A stretch of 64,000 bases of DNA, taken from the NCBI GenBank assembly GCA_905209075.1, contig CAJLRL010000010.1, positions 22,332 through 86,331 on the forward strand. The letters run 5' to 3'. A program made the translations under genes and the position numbers. The DNA is from an uncultured Lachnospiraceae bacterium (lineage in GTDB: Bacteria; Bacillota; Clostridia; Lachnospirales; Lachnospiraceae). The notes under the pieces are model-generated. The model searched no databases. It saw nothing but the letters and a program-made list of their open reading frames with translations, and was not told the origin of the DNA. This document shows positions 23,909-33,841 of the stretch, in pieces (position 1 is the stretch's first letter; every line of letters starts with the position of its first letter).

Positions 23909-25410
23909 ATTTAAAACCAGAGGAGATCAGCTCTGTTATAAAGGAGCAGATAAAACGTTATGCTTCTTCGTTAGAAGTCGCCGATGTTGGAACGGTAATA
24001 CAGGTGGCTGACGGAATTGCGCGTATTCATGGTCTTGAAAATGCGATGCAGGGAGAACTTCTGGAGTTCCCGGGAGAAGTATACGGAATGGTATTAAACC
24101 TTGAGGAGGATAATGTGGGTGCAGTTCTTTTAGGAATGCAGCACAACATAAGTGAGGGAGATACCGTAAAGACAACAGGACGAGTGGTAGAGGTTCCTGT
24201 CGGGGATGCAATGCTTGGAAGAGTAGTGAATGCACTTGGACAGCCAATCGATGGAAAAGGACCTATAGAGTCTGATAAGTTTCGTCAGATAGAGAGAGTC
24301 GCATCCGGAGTTATATCCAGAAAATCAGTAGATACACCATTACAGACAGGTATCAAGGCTATTGATTCAATGGTTCCGATAGGACGCGGACAGCGAGAAC
24401 TTATAATCGGAGACAGACAGACCGGAAAGACAGCTATAGCAATAGATACGATCATCAATCAGAAAGGCCAGAATGTAAAATGTATATATGTAGCCATTGG
24501 ACAGAAGGCCTCTACTGTAGCTTCGATAGTAAATGAGCTGGAAGAATTTGGTGCGATGAGTTATACAACTGTAGTTGCGGCGACAGCTTCAGAGCTTGCA
24601 CCATTACAGTACATTGCACCATATTCGGGATGTGCGATTGGTGAGGAATGGATGGAAAATGGTGAGGATGTGCTTATTGTTTACGACGATCTTAGTAAGC
24701 ATGCAGCAGCTTACCGTACACTTTCGCTTTTATTAAAGCGTGCACCGGGACGTGAAGCATATCCGGGAGATGTATTCTATCTTCACTCAAGACTGTTAGA
24801 GCGTGCAGCAAGACTTTCAGACAAACTGGGAGGCGGTTCACTGACTGCATTGCCTATCATAGAGACGCAGGCAGGAGATGTTTCAGCATATATTCCTACC
24901 AACGTAATTTCAATCACAGATGGTCAGATATATCTAGAGACAGAGATGTTTAACTCAGGTTTCCGTCCAGCCATAAATGCGGGTCTTTCTGTTTCGAGGG
25001 TAGGTGGATCTGCACAGATAAAGGCTATGAAAAAAATAGCAGCGCCTATCCGTGTTGAATTAGCACAGTACAGAGAGCTTGCTGCGTTTGCGCAGTTTGG
25101 CTCAGAGCTTGATGAAAGTACAGCAGAACAGCTTGCGCAGGGCGCCAGGATAAAGGAAATATTAAAGCAGCCGCAGTATAAACCGATGCCGGTAGAAAAA
25201 CAGGTAATAATCATATATGCAGCGACAAATAAATATCTTCTCGATATCAAAATAGAAGACATCTTAAGATTTGAAGCAGAGCTTTTCGATTTTATAGATA
25301 CAAAATATCCGGAAATTCCGGAAGCCATAAAAACAGAAAAGGTTATCAGTGAAGAAACTGAGAGCAGGCTTATCAAAGCTATAGAAGAGTGTAAGGCACA
25401 GTTTCGTTAA
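23905..25410 (+). CDS. atpA: ATP synthase F1 subunit alpha
   Basis: This is the non-catalytic nucleotide-binding subunit of the F1 head. Walker A is GDRQTGKTA, the visual signature VSRVGGSAQIKAMK is present, and the length of about 501 residues is normal. I place the start at ATG 23905, which shares ATGA with the end of atpH and has AGGTGA ten bases upstream; ATG 23896 touches that ribosome binding site. Confidence 0.97.
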   Translation: MNLKPEEISSVIKEQIKRYASSLEVADVGTVIQVADGIARIHGLENAMQGELLEFPGEVYGMVLNLEEDNVGAVLLGMQHNISEGDTVKTTGRVVEVPVGDAMLGRVVNALGQPIDGKGPIESDKFRQIERVASGVISRKSVDTPLQTGIKAIDSMVPIGRGQRELIIGDRQTGKTAIAIDTIINQKGQNVKCIYVAIGQKASTVASIVNELEEFGAMSYTTVVAATASELAPLQYIAPYSGCAIGEEWMENGEDVLIVYDDLSKHAAAYRTLSLLLKRAPGREAYPGDVFYLHSRLLERAARLSDKLGGGSLTALPIIETQAGDVSAYIPTNVISITDGQIYLETEMFNSGFRPAINAGLSVSRVGGSAQIKAMKKIAAPIRVELAQYRELAAFAQFGSELDESTAEQLAQGARIKEILKQPQYKPMPVEKQVIIIYAATNKYLLDIKIEDILRFEAELFDFIDTKYPEIPEAIKTEKVISEETESRLIKAIEECKAQFR

Positions 25411-25431
25411 TGGCAGAAAGTAGGTGGTAAA

Positions 25432-26289
25432 ATGGCTTCAATGCGGGATATAAAGCGCAGAAAAAGCAGTATTTCAAGTACACAGCAGATCACTAAAGCC
25501 ATGAAGCTTGTTTCTACCGTTAAGCTGCAGAAGGCAAGGGCACATGCCGAATCAACTGATCCTTATTTCAATTATATGTATAAAACCGTAAGTTCAATGC
25601 TTGCAAAAAGCGGAAACATAGATCATCCGTATTTAAAGCAGGGAGAATCAAGACGGAAAGCAGTTGTTGTGATCACGTCAAACAGAGGTCTTGCGGGAGG
25701 ATACAACAGCAATATCGTAAAACTCATCACACATGGGGATTTGATAAAAGATGATCTGGACATATATGCGATAGGAGCAAAAGGCGAGGAGGCATTGCTG
25801 TCAAAAGGCTATAACATAGTCAAGAGTGCACCTCAGATGATGGAAGATCCGGAATATGATGATGCAGCTGTTCTTTGTAAGGAGGTGCTTAAATCATTTG
25901 CGGATGGCGAAGTCGGAGAGATTTATCTGGCATATACTCATTTTAAAAATACTGTCACACAGGAAGCTAAGCTTATAAAACTTCTTCCGGTGGAAATAGA
26001 TACAGATGAGGCGGCGCAGGATAAATCCGGGGTACTCATGAATTTTGAACCGAATGAGGAAGAGGCTATAAACCTCATAATTCCTAAATATGTCACCAGC
26101 TTGTTTTATGGTGCGCTTGTAGAGTCGTTTGCCAGCGAAAATGGTGCGAGAATGCAGGCTATGGATTCGGCAACGAGCAATGCAGAAGAAATGATAGATG
26201 ATCTGACACTTAAATATAACAGGGCACGTCAGGGCTCAATTACTCAGGAACTGACTGAGATAATAGCCGGGGCGAATGCCATTGAGTAA
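25432..26289 (+). CDS. atpG: ATP synthase F1 subunit gamma
   Basis: This is the central rotor shaft. The 285 residues begin with the conserved helix MRDIKRRKSSISSTQQITKA and end with the helix NRARQGSITQELTEIIAGA. The conserved TSNRGLAGGYN is in the middle. Confidence 0.96.
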   Translation: MASMRDIKRRKSSISSTQQITKAMKLVSTVKLQKARAHAESTDPYFNYMYKTVSSMLAKSGNIDHPYLKQGESRRKAVVVITSNRGLAGGYNSNIVKLITHGDLIKDDLDIYAIGAKGEEALLSKGYNIVKSAPQMMEDPEYDDAAVLCKEVLKSFADGEVGEIYLAYTHFKNTVTQEAKLIKLLPVEIDTDEAAQDKSGVLMNFEPNEEEAINLIIPKYVTSLFYGALVESFASENGARMQAMDSATSNAEEMIDDLTLKYNRARQGSITQELTEIIAGANAIE

Positions 26290-26308
26290 AAAGATAGGAG
26301 AAAATAAA

Positions 26309-27700
26309 ATGGCAGATAAAAATGTAGGCAAAATCACACAGATTATCAGTGCCGTTCTGGATATCAAGTTTTCAGAAGGCAATCTGCCTGAGATAAATGA
26401 TGCTATAGAAGTTCCACTTAAAGATGGAGGAAAGCTTATCGTAGAAGTTGCCCAGCACCTGGGAGACGATACAGTTAGATGTATAGCGATGGGACCGACT
26501 GACGGACTTATCCGTGGAATGGATGCTATAGCAACGGGGGCACCAATTTCTGTACCGGTAGGAGAACACACACTTGGAAGAATGTTCAATGTATTAGGAG
26601 ATCCAATTGATGAGGCTGCTCCGCCGGTTACAGAAGAGAAATGGCCAATTCACAGAAAAGCTCCGGATTTTGAGGAGCAGGCGACATCTCAGGAAATGCT
26701 TGAAACAGGAATCAAGGTAGTTGATCTGCTCTGTCCATATCAGAAAGGTGGAAAAATCGGACTTTTCGGTGGTGCAGGTGTAGGAAAGACAGTTCTTATA
26801 CAGGAGCTTATTCATAATATTGCAACAGAGCATGGAGGATATTCTGTTTTTACAGGTGTAGGTGAGCGTACCCGAGAGGGAAATGATCTATACTATGAGA
26901 TGAAGGAATCCGGAGTTATTGATAAAACAACCATGGTGTTCGGTCAGATGAATGAGCCGCCGGGAGCGCGTATGAGAGTAGCCCTCGCAGGTCTTACGAT
27001 GGCTGAATATTTCAGAGACAAAGGTGGAAAGGATGTGCTTCTTTTCGTAGATAACATCTTCCGTTTTACACAGGCTGGTTCAGAGGTGTCGGCGCTTCTG
27101 GGACGTATGCCGTCAGCTGTTGGTTATCAGCCGACATTGCAGACAGAGATGGGTGCACTTCAGGAGAGGATCACTTCCACAAAAAATGGCTCTATAACTT
27201 CCGTACAGGCTGTATACGTTCCGGCGGATGACCTTACAGATCCGGCGCCGGCTACAACTTTCGCACATCTTGATGCGACAACGGTACTTGAGCGTTCCAT
27301 TGCAGAGCTTGGTATCTATCCGGCGGTAGATCCGCTTGCATCTACATCACGTATCCTCGATCCTAGAATAGTAGGTCAGGAACACTTTGAGGTAGCACAT
27401 GCAGTACAGGAAATTTTACAGAAATATAAAGAACTGCAGGATATTATTGCGATTCTTGGTATGGATGAGTTGTCAGAGGATGATAAACTCGTAGTAAGCC
27501 GTGCGAGAAAAGTTCAAAGGTTCCTTTCGCAGCCGTTCTTTGTAGCAGGACAGTTTACAGGACTTGAAGGAAAATATGTTCCAATCTCTGAAACGATCAG
27601 AGGATTTAAAGAGATTCTGGAAGGCAAGCATGATGATGTACCTGAAGGATATTTCCTTAATGTCGGAAGCATTGATGAAGTTCGTGCGAAAATGCAGTAA
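26309..27700 (+). CDS. atpD: ATP synthase F1 subunit beta
   Basis: This is the catalytic subunit. The 463 residues contain Walker A GGAGVGKT, GERTREGNDLYYEM, Walker B VLLFVDNIFRF and the DELSE-type lever GMDELSEDD. The start is ATG 26309 with AGGAGA upstream; the frame also runs back to 26276 inside atpG without a ribosome binding site. Confidence 0.98.
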   Translation: MADKNVGKITQIISAVLDIKFSEGNLPEINDAIEVPLKDGGKLIVEVAQHLGDDTVRCIAMGPTDGLIRGMDAIATGAPISVPVGEHTLGRMFNVLGDPIDEAAPPVTEEKWPIHRKAPDFEEQATSQEMLETGIKVVDLLCPYQKGGKIGLFGGAGVGKTVLIQELIHNIATEHGGYSVFTGVGERTREGNDLYYEMKESGVIDKTTMVFGQMNEPPGARMRVALAGLTMAEYFRDKGGKDVLLFVDNIFRFTQAGSEVSALLGRMPSAVGYQPTLQTEMGALQERITSTKNGSITSVQAVYVPADDLTDPAPATTFAHLDATTVLERSIAELGIYPAVDPLASTSRILDPRIVGQEHFEVAHAVQEILQKYKELQDIIAILGMDELSEDDKLVVSRARKVQRFLSQPFFVAGQFTGLEGKYVPISETIRGFKEILEGKHDDVPEGYFLNVGSIDEVRAKMQ

Positions 27701-27731
27701 AATGTGACCGGTAGTAATAAGGAGATGGCGT

Positions 27732-28139
27732 ATGGCAGACATTATTTTTAAGATTGAAATAATCACGCCTGACCGCGTTTTTTATAAAGGGGAGACAGAC
27801 TTTCTGGAATTCAACACGCAGTCAGGAGAAGTCGGTGTATACAAAAACCATATACCGATGACAACAGTTCTCGCACCAGGAATTGTCACTATACACAATG
27901 GGGACGAGGAAAAAATTGCAGCCATTCATTCAGGCTTTGCAGAAATACTTGGAGATAAAGTAACGTTTCTTGCAGAAATAGCTGAATGGCCGGATGAAAT
28001 AGATGTAAGCCGAGCTGAAGCTGCAAAAGAGCGGGCTGAAAAGCGATTGGAAAATCATACAGCACAGACTGATATAAAGCGTGCGGAGTATGCACTCCGA
28101 AAGGCACTTATAAGGATTGATGCTGCACATCATGTATAA
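27732..28139 (+). CDS. atpC: ATP synthase F1 subunit epsilon
   Basis: The 135-residue protein couples F1 to the c-ring and inhibits ATP hydrolysis. It has the N-terminal beta-sandwich (ITPDRVFYKGETDFLEF, GVYKNHIPM, HSGFAEI) and the two-helix C-terminus (AAKERAEKRLE ... RAEYALRKALIRI). It closes the operon. Confidence 0.95.
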   Translation: MADIIFKIEIITPDRVFYKGETDFLEFNTQSGEVGVYKNHIPMTTVLAPGIVTIHNGDEEKIAAIHSGFAEILGDKVTFLAEIAEWPDEIDVSRAEAAKERAEKRLENHTAQTDIKRAEYALRKALIRIDAAHHV

Positions 28140-28149
28140 TATTTTATAA

Positions 28150-28196
28150 GGATTCTCCTGCTATATGCGGTTGTATATGGCAGGAGGATTTTTTTA
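28150..28196 (+). terminator. Terminator of the ATP synthase operon
   Basis: TCTCCTGCTATAT and ATATGGCAGGAGGA form a stem with one G-U pair, followed by TTTTTTT. Confidence 0.9.
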
Positions 28197-28265
28197 ATAG
28201 AAAATTGATTTTAACATAAATGTCAAAAACAAAGCTGCAAAATTGGTAATTATTTTTACTAAAAG

Positions 28266-28294
28266 TTGACAAGAAATTATATAGTACATATAGA
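28266..28294 (+). promoter_or_regulatory. Promoter upstream of the Lys/Glu-rich membrane protein gene
   Basis: Perfect TTGACA (28266-28271), a 17-bp spacer and TATAGA (28289-28294). Confidence 0.7.
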
Positions 28295-28387
28295 TAATTT
28301 TTTGAAAATATGTTTTAATAAAGTATATAAATTAGCCAAATAATGATGGGCAATTCAAATATGTTATGTTAAGTGAGGATGTTGCAT

Positions 28388-29713
28388 ATGTCGAGAAGAA
28401 AGCGTAACAGGCAAGTGGCGAAAGAGCTGGAAAATCAGGCTGTGCATAATGTAGAGCCGGTAAATGAACATAAAGATATAAATGAAAGCGAGCGTATCCA
28501 AAGAGCAGAATGGATTCATGATCAGGTAAAGCTGCAAAGAGAACGTGAGGATGAAACCTGGGAAAAAATCATGGAGGAGCAGAAACTTATTACGGAACGT
28601 ATGCGCTCCATAGATGATGACATAAGCAGGAACCGTGAACTTGAAAGATATCATGAGGGCTGTCTGGAGGATATTACAGATCAGGTCTATTCACTTCATG
28701 GGGTTACGACAGACAAACTCGAAGGCATGACACGATATAAAAATGCAAAATTTCAGGGCGAGGCGACAGTTGTATTTGTAATGTCTATAATGATAGCTGC
28801 CATTGCGGCATATGCATATGGAGTTACATCACAGATATGTATGTTCATGCTTTTATGCATAGGTGCGGAGGGAGCATTGCTTTCAGGCCCGCACAAAAAG
28901 AGAAATCTGCTGGGGGGAATATTCAGAGCACTTTTCTTTGTCCCGGTAATACTTATGGCGGCAGAAGTTATAAGCTTTAAATACTATGAGAACTATTATG
29001 AATATGTGACAATGATCGGTGAGGTAGCAGCAATACTGCTGGTTGTTATCGGAACAGCTACATACTTCCTCTACAATCCATACAGAAAAGACAAGAAATA
29101 TGTCAAAGAAGCACAGGCTGACCTAAAAGAATTACATAAAGCTGCCAGAAAGAGCGTAAAGAAAAATCAGAAATTACGCATGAAGAATGAAGCAAAAGAT
29201 CAGAAAGTACAGGCAAAGCTTGCAAAAAAAGAAGCAAAATATGAACGAAGGCAGCAGAAACATCAGTTAAAGATGGAAAAACGGGAGTTTAAGTCTGAAC
29301 AGAAAAAGAAAAAAATGGAGATGAAGACGGAGCTTAAGCGAAGTAAACTGATGGCGAAAGCTATGAAAATTAATAAAAAAGCCGGGATAATGCCTGATAT
29401 ACAAAATAATGATGGCGTCAATGCAGAAAACATAAATGATAATGAAAAGGTAAAAGCAATAGAAAAGGTAAATGTAATAGAAAAGGCCGGCAGCATTGAA
29501 AATGAAATCGCTGCAGAAGAAACAGAACAAATAGGAAGTGTAAACAGCACAGAAAATATAAACCGCATACAAAATAAAGATTTAAAAGAAAATAATGGTG
29601 ATAATAGAAAACACCGGGATAAAGCTCCGGAGGAAGTAAACCTCGATAACCCGGTGGAGTATATTGAACAAAATAACATAATTTCCATAACAAAGGAGCG
29701 TAAAATAGAATAG
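28388..29713 (+). CDS. Hypothetical membrane protein with long charged coiled-coil tail
   Basis: The protein has 441 residues from ATG 28388 (GTGAGGA upstream). A charged N-terminus with coiled-coil character (about 1-115) precedes four hydrophobic helices (about 122-240: VVFVMSIMIAAIAAYAY, ALFFVPVILMAAEV and others). A long Lys/Glu/Gln region (about 255-325) follows, with repeats such as KLAKKEAKYERRQ, then a polar, low-complexity tail. I recognise no family. A promoter and leader of about 90 bp precede it, and the GH51 gene follows 54 bp later. Confidence 0.78.
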   Translation: MSRRKRNRQVAKELENQAVHNVEPVNEHKDINESERIQRAEWIHDQVKLQREREDETWEKIMEEQKLITERMRSIDDDISRNRELERYHEGCLEDITDQVYSLHGVTTDKLEGMTRYKNAKFQGEATVVFVMSIMIAAIAAYAYGVTSQICMFMLLCIGAEGALLSGPHKKRNLLGGIFRALFFVPVILMAAEVISFKYYENYYEYVTMIGEVAAILLVVIGTATYFLYNPYRKDKKYVKEAQADLKELHKAARKSVKKNQKLRMKNEAKDQKVQAKLAKKEAKYERRQQKHQLKMEKREFKSEQKKKKMEMKTELKRSKLMAKAMKINKKAGIMPDIQNNDGVNAENINDNEKVKAIEKVNVIEKAGSIENEIAAEETEQIGSVNSTENINRIQNKDLKENNGDNRKHRDKAPEEVNLDNPVEYIEQNNIISITKERKIE

Positions 29714-29767
29714 GGCTATTAGACTTTTTGCTGGGCTTAAAATATATAACATGGGGAGGTAATCGAA

Positions 29768-31810
29768 ATGAAGATTACAGATAAAAAAGGTGTAAAGGTT
29801 ACACCGGAAATGATAGGATTATTTTTTGAGGACATTAATTTTGCCGCAGATGGTGGTTTGTATGCAGAAATGATAGAGAATCGTTCGTTTGAGGCAAAAG
29901 AGGCATTCGGAACGCCGGGAAACTTCTATTCAGTTGATGACAATGGATACGCATGGAAACCATATACGGCGGGGGGATTGGATAAGCCTCGCATGCAGTA
30001 TATAATGGGCACACCACTTTCAGAGGCAAATCCACATTATCTGAGATTTACTGCAACAGAAGCGGGACAGGGATTTTCCAATAAAGCATATGACGGGATC
30101 AGATTGCATAAAGGAATGAAATACAATGTATCATTTTATGCACGATGTGTAGAATACACCGGCAATAACTTTATCATATCCGTAAACAAAGATGGTAAGA
30201 TATATGGCAAAGCCAGTGTAGAAGCAGTAAAGGCAATACCATATATACCATTTTCTGATTTAAAGATCGATATGGAACAGAAAGATCCTGTCATAAGTGC
30301 GCAGATAGAAAAGATAAATCAGCTTGACACGGAAAAGATGAGCCGCTGCAATGACTGGATCAAATATGATGTGGTAATCACAGCAGATAATGATGTATCA
30401 GGAGCCGATTTCACGATATCTCTTGATGGAGCGGGTGTCATAGAATTTGACCTTATTTCGATGATACCGGAGGATGCTGTAGACGGCATTTTCAGACGTG
30501 ATCTTTTCGAGGCACTTGCAGCGATAAAACCGGGATTTATCAGATTTCCGGGTGGATGTATCGTAGAGGGAATAAGCCTCGAAAACAGATACCGCTGGAA
30601 GAGAAGTGTCGGAGAATTAAAAGACAGAAAATATATACCAAATCTCTGGGCATTTGATGATGACAGATCAAAAGAAGGCTGGGATGTAAAACGTCCGGAT
30701 TCACATTATGGACAGTCTTTTGGAATCGGATTTTATGAGTACTTTATACTTTGTGAATTGCTTGGTGCGAAAGCGCTTCCGGTATTGAGCATCGGTACAG
30801 CATGTCAGTTCCGTTCAACACAGCTTGTAACATCAGACAGCAAAGAGTTTGATGAATATGTACAGGATGCACTCGATCTTATTGAGTTCGCAAATGGTCC
30901 GGTAAGCAGCAAGTGGGGAGCACTCCGTGCTCAAATGGGACATCCGGAGAGCTTCGGACTGGATATGATTTCTGTGGGAAATGAACAATGGGAGTCTAAA
31001 TACGTTGATTTATATAAGCGTCATCAGATCTTTGAAAAGGCGATCCATGAGAAATATCCTGACATGAAAATACTCGGAACAGCAGGTCCGTTCCTGGATT
31101 CGCCTATCACAAAAGATGGATGGGATTTCTATAACAATGAATTCAAAAAGAATCCAAATACATGCTATGCAGTAGATGAGCATTATTATGTGAGTCCGCA
31201 GTGGATGTATGATCATGTAGACCACTATGATGATTATCCAAGAGATATAGCAGTATTTGCAGGAGAATATGCAGCGCATACAGAGAAAAAAGAAAATTCA
31301 ATGGAGAGTGCATTGGCAGAGGCTGCACTTCTTACAGGAATAGAGAAAAATGCAGATGTTGTTAAACTCGCATCTTATGCGCCTCTTTTCAACCGAATAG
31401 GCCACAGCCAGTGGAAACCGGACATGATATGGTTTGATGATGAAAAAGTATATCTGACACCAAACTATTTTGTTCAGCAACTTTTTGCAAATCATGTCGG
31501 AGATGAGACTATTCCTATGGACGGGCAGGAAAAAGAGCTCAGAAAAGATGGAATATATGTTTCGTTATCAAGAACAAATAACGGAGAAACTGTACTTAAA
31601 GCCGTAAATGTAAATGACAGTGAATATACACTGCCACTTACAGATTACGAGGATGTGCCGGTCGAGGCGATCGGACATGCGTGGGTGCTTGAGGGAACAG
31701 GAGAGATACCGGATGGCATGCCTGAGATTACAGATGTAAGACAGACAAATCTGCAGATAATCGGTGATGTCACAATTCCGGCACAGAGCTTTATGGTTAT
31801 CAGATTTTAA
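29768..31810 (+). CDS. Alpha-L-arabinofuranosidase, GH51
   Basis: The enzyme removes terminal arabinofuranosyl units from arabinan or arabinoxylan oligosaccharides. The 680 residues have no signal peptide, so it acts inside the cell on imported oligomers. The sequence shows the N-terminal GLFFEDINFAADGGLYAEMI, FIRFPGGCIVEG, the acid/base Glu406 in SVGNEQWES and the nucleophile Glu500 in FAGEYAAH, then the C-terminal beta domain. The central spacing is typical of the longer GH51 forms with a carbohydrate-binding-like insert. GGGGAGG precedes the ATG. It converges on asnB with no intergenic space. Confidence 0.95.
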   Translation: MKITDKKGVKVTPEMIGLFFEDINFAADGGLYAEMIENRSFEAKEAFGTPGNFYSVDDNGYAWKPYTAGGLDKPRMQYIMGTPLSEANPHYLRFTATEAGQGFSNKAYDGIRLHKGMKYNVSFYARCVEYTGNNFIISVNKDGKIYGKASVEAVKAIPYIPFSDLKIDMEQKDPVISAQIEKINQLDTEKMSRCNDWIKYDVVITADNDVSGADFTISLDGAGVIEFDLISMIPEDAVDGIFRRDLFEALAAIKPGFIRFPGGCIVEGISLENRYRWKRSVGELKDRKYIPNLWAFDDDRSKEGWDVKRPDSHYGQSFGIGFYEYFILCELLGAKALPVLSIGTACQFRSTQLVTSDSKEFDEYVQDALDLIEFANGPVSSKWGALRAQMGHPESFGLDMISVGNEQWESKYVDLYKRHQIFEKAIHEKYPDMKILGTAGPFLDSPITKDGWDFYNNEFKKNPNTCYAVDEHYYVSPQWMYDHVDHYDDYPRDIAVFAGEYAAHTEKKENSMESALAEAALLTGIEKNADVVKLASYAPLFNRIGHSQWKPDMIWFDDEKVYLTPNYFVQQLFANHVGDETIPMDGQEKELRKDGIYVSLSRTNNGETVLKAVNVNDSEYTLPLTDYEDVPVEAIGHAWVLEGTGEIPDGMPEITDVRQTNLQIIGDVTIPAQSFMVIRF

Positions 31811-33658
31811 TCATATGCTCAGGTTATACTTTTCCATCCAGTAGTTAATCTGGATAAAATATGCGATTAGCTGCGGACCTGCCATGAGCTGGCCAAACCA
31901 TGGTTTTCCATATTCTGCAGGGGCTTTCAGAAATTCGCATACCTTTTTGGAATCAATGAGTGAGAGTACGGGAGAATTCGGAGTATCAAGTATTTCTTTC
32001 ATACCTTTAATGAGAAGAGCTTCATATCCGGGATGATAAGTCTTCGGATATGGGCTCTTTTTTCTATGCAGAAGTTCAGGTGGCAGAATATCAGAAAAAG
32101 CATCACGGAGCAGTGTTTTTTCTACACCATTCTGAAATTTCATATGCCATGGAACATTAAATACATATTCTATAATTCTGTGATCTGCGAACGGAACACG
32201 TGCTTCAAGCTCAGAAAACATGCTGGCACGATCCATCCGGTCGAGAAGAGTCTGCATAAACCATTTTATATTGAGATATCCGATCATACGGCGGCTTTCG
32301 TCCTCTTTTGATTCGCCGGGAAGCAGAGGTGCGGCAGCTTTTGACTGTTCATAGCGCATATGGGAATAATCGGAAAGGGCGAGTTCGTCTGCTACATCTT
32401 CACGCAGAAAAGCAAGACGGGGAGTTATGTCCGAGGACCACGGAAATCCATCTTTTTCAAGCAGTTCTTTCCGGTAAAACCATGGATATCCACCGAAGAT
32501 TTCATCAGCACATTCGCCAGTCAATGCAACTTTATTTTTTTTGCTGACAAGATTACAGAAATATAAAAGTGATGCATCTACGTCTGTCATTCCTGGCATA
32601 TCTTTGGCATCAACAGAACTGAAAAGCTCATTGTAGAGGGAAATCTCGTTACATTCAAGATAAGAATGAGCAGTTTCATATTCTTCAAGCATCCGATTGA
32701 CGTATGGAAGATCACGTTCGGGCTGGAAGGAGTTTGATTTAAAATATTTATCATTGTCCTTAAAGTCGAATGAAAAAGTATTGAGAGTTTTTCCGTTTCG
32801 GTTCAGGTAATCTGCAGCGACAGCAGTGACTATACTTGAATCGATTCCACCGGATAAGAATGTGCATACAGGAACATCCGAAACCATCTGACGGATAATT
32901 GAATCCTCAACAAGATAGCGGGTATGTTCCACAGTCCGGGCATAATCGTCAGTATGCTCATGGCTTACAATGTCCCAGTATTTTTCATCGTACAGCCCTT
33001 CCTTTGAATATGATATATAATGTCCGGGCAGAACTTCATAAAGTCCTTTAAATAAAGTGGTTCCGCTAGTGTGAGCCGGACCTATCGAAAGAAGCTCCTG
33101 TAAACCTTGCTTATCTATTTCCGGTTCAAAATCAGGGTGGACGAAACAGGCTTTTGGCTCTGAACCGAAGATAAGAGTGTCGTTTCGCGTAGCATAAAAA
33201 AGTGGTTTAACTCCTACCCGGTCACGGAATAGAAACAGCTTCTGCAGGGCATCGTCCCATATGGCAATAGCAAAAATACCATTCAATTTTTCGACAAAAT
33301 CAGCTCCGTAGTGCATATATGCATAGAGTATCACTTCTGTGTCAGATGTGGTTGAAAGCACATATCCGTTTTTGTTAAGTTCCGGGATAATCTCGTCTGT
33401 ATTATAAATCTCCCCATTATATACGATAGTACAGCTCCGTCCATCGCATGAACGTGTCATCGGCTGATTGCCACACAATATATCACGAATTGCGAGGCGG
33501 CTGTGAGCAAGACCGATATGTTTTTTCAGATACCGGCCGCGGGCATCGTTACCCCGGTGAGCAAGAACCGCACGCATTTTTTCGAGACGGAAATGCCAAT
33601 AATCGGGTTTTTCATCATAATTATTTTTATAGCTGCAAAAACCAGCAATTCCACACAT
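31811..33658 (-). CDS. asnB: Asparagine synthetase (glutamine-hydrolysing)
   Basis: The enzyme makes asparagine from aspartate, glutamine and ATP. The N-terminal glutaminase domain begins MCGIAGF; the Cys must be residue 2, so the start is ATG 33658 (GGAGA six bases upstream) and not the in-frame ATG at 33670. The synthetase domain holds the PP-loop FLSGGIDSS, and ALTGECADEIFGGYPWF follows. At about 615 residues it is of the AsnB type. Confidence 0.95.
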   Translation of the reverse strand: MCGIAGFCSYKNNYDEKPDYWHFRLEKMRAVLAHRGNDARGRYLKKHIGLAHSRLAIRDILCGNQPMTRSCDGRSCTIVYNGEIYNTDEIIPELNKNGYVLSTTSDTEVILYAYMHYGADFVEKLNGIFAIAIWDDALQKLFLFRDRVGVKPLFYATRNDTLIFGSEPKACFVHPDFEPEIDKQGLQELLSIGPAHTSGTTLFKGLYEVLPGHYISYSKEGLYDEKYWDIVSHEHTDDYARTVEHTRYLVEDSIIRQMVSDVPVCTFLSGGIDSSIVTAVAADYLNRNGKTLNTFSFDFKDNDKYFKSNSFQPERDLPYVNRMLEEYETAHSYLECNEISLYNELFSSVDAKDMPGMTDVDASLLYFCNLVSKKNKVALTGECADEIFGGYPWFYRKELLEKDGFPWSSDITPRLAFLREDVADELALSDYSHMRYEQSKAAAPLLPGESKEDESRRMIGYLNIKWFMQTLLDRMDRASMFSELEARVPFADHRIIEYVFNVPWHMKFQNGVEKTLLRDAFSDILPPELLHRKKSPYPKTYHPGYEALLIKGMKEILDTPNSPVLSLIDSKKVCEFLKAPAEYGKPWFGQLMAGPQLIAYFIQINYWMEKYNLSI

Positions 33659-33717
33659 ATAATTCTCCATAACAGTAGACTTTCTCTATATATTATGCGA
33701 AAATTATGAAAAAGTTA

Positions 33718-33746
33718 TACTGTAAAGCAGACATATTTTTACAGTA
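33718..33746. promoter_or_regulatory. Inverted repeat in the asnB upstream region
   Basis: TACTGTAAA (33718-33726) and TTTACAGTA (33738-33746) form a perfect 9-bp inverted repeat with an 11-bp spacer, 60-88 bp upstream of asnB. It may be an operator; the TTTACA half could also be a -35 box. Confidence 0.45.
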
Positions 33747-33779
33747 AATCAATGGGTATGCCTGATGATCATAGTATTA

Positions 33780-33808
33780 TTGATTTTATCTAAAGTTCCA
33801 CGTATAAT
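33780..33808 (+). promoter_or_regulatory. Promoter of the NhaC-like antiporter gene
   Basis: TTGATT (33780-33785), a 17-bp spacer and perfect TATAAT (33803-33808). Confidence 0.75.
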
Positions 33809-33841
33809 CAAGGATAGACAGTGATAAATATGGAGGACTAT

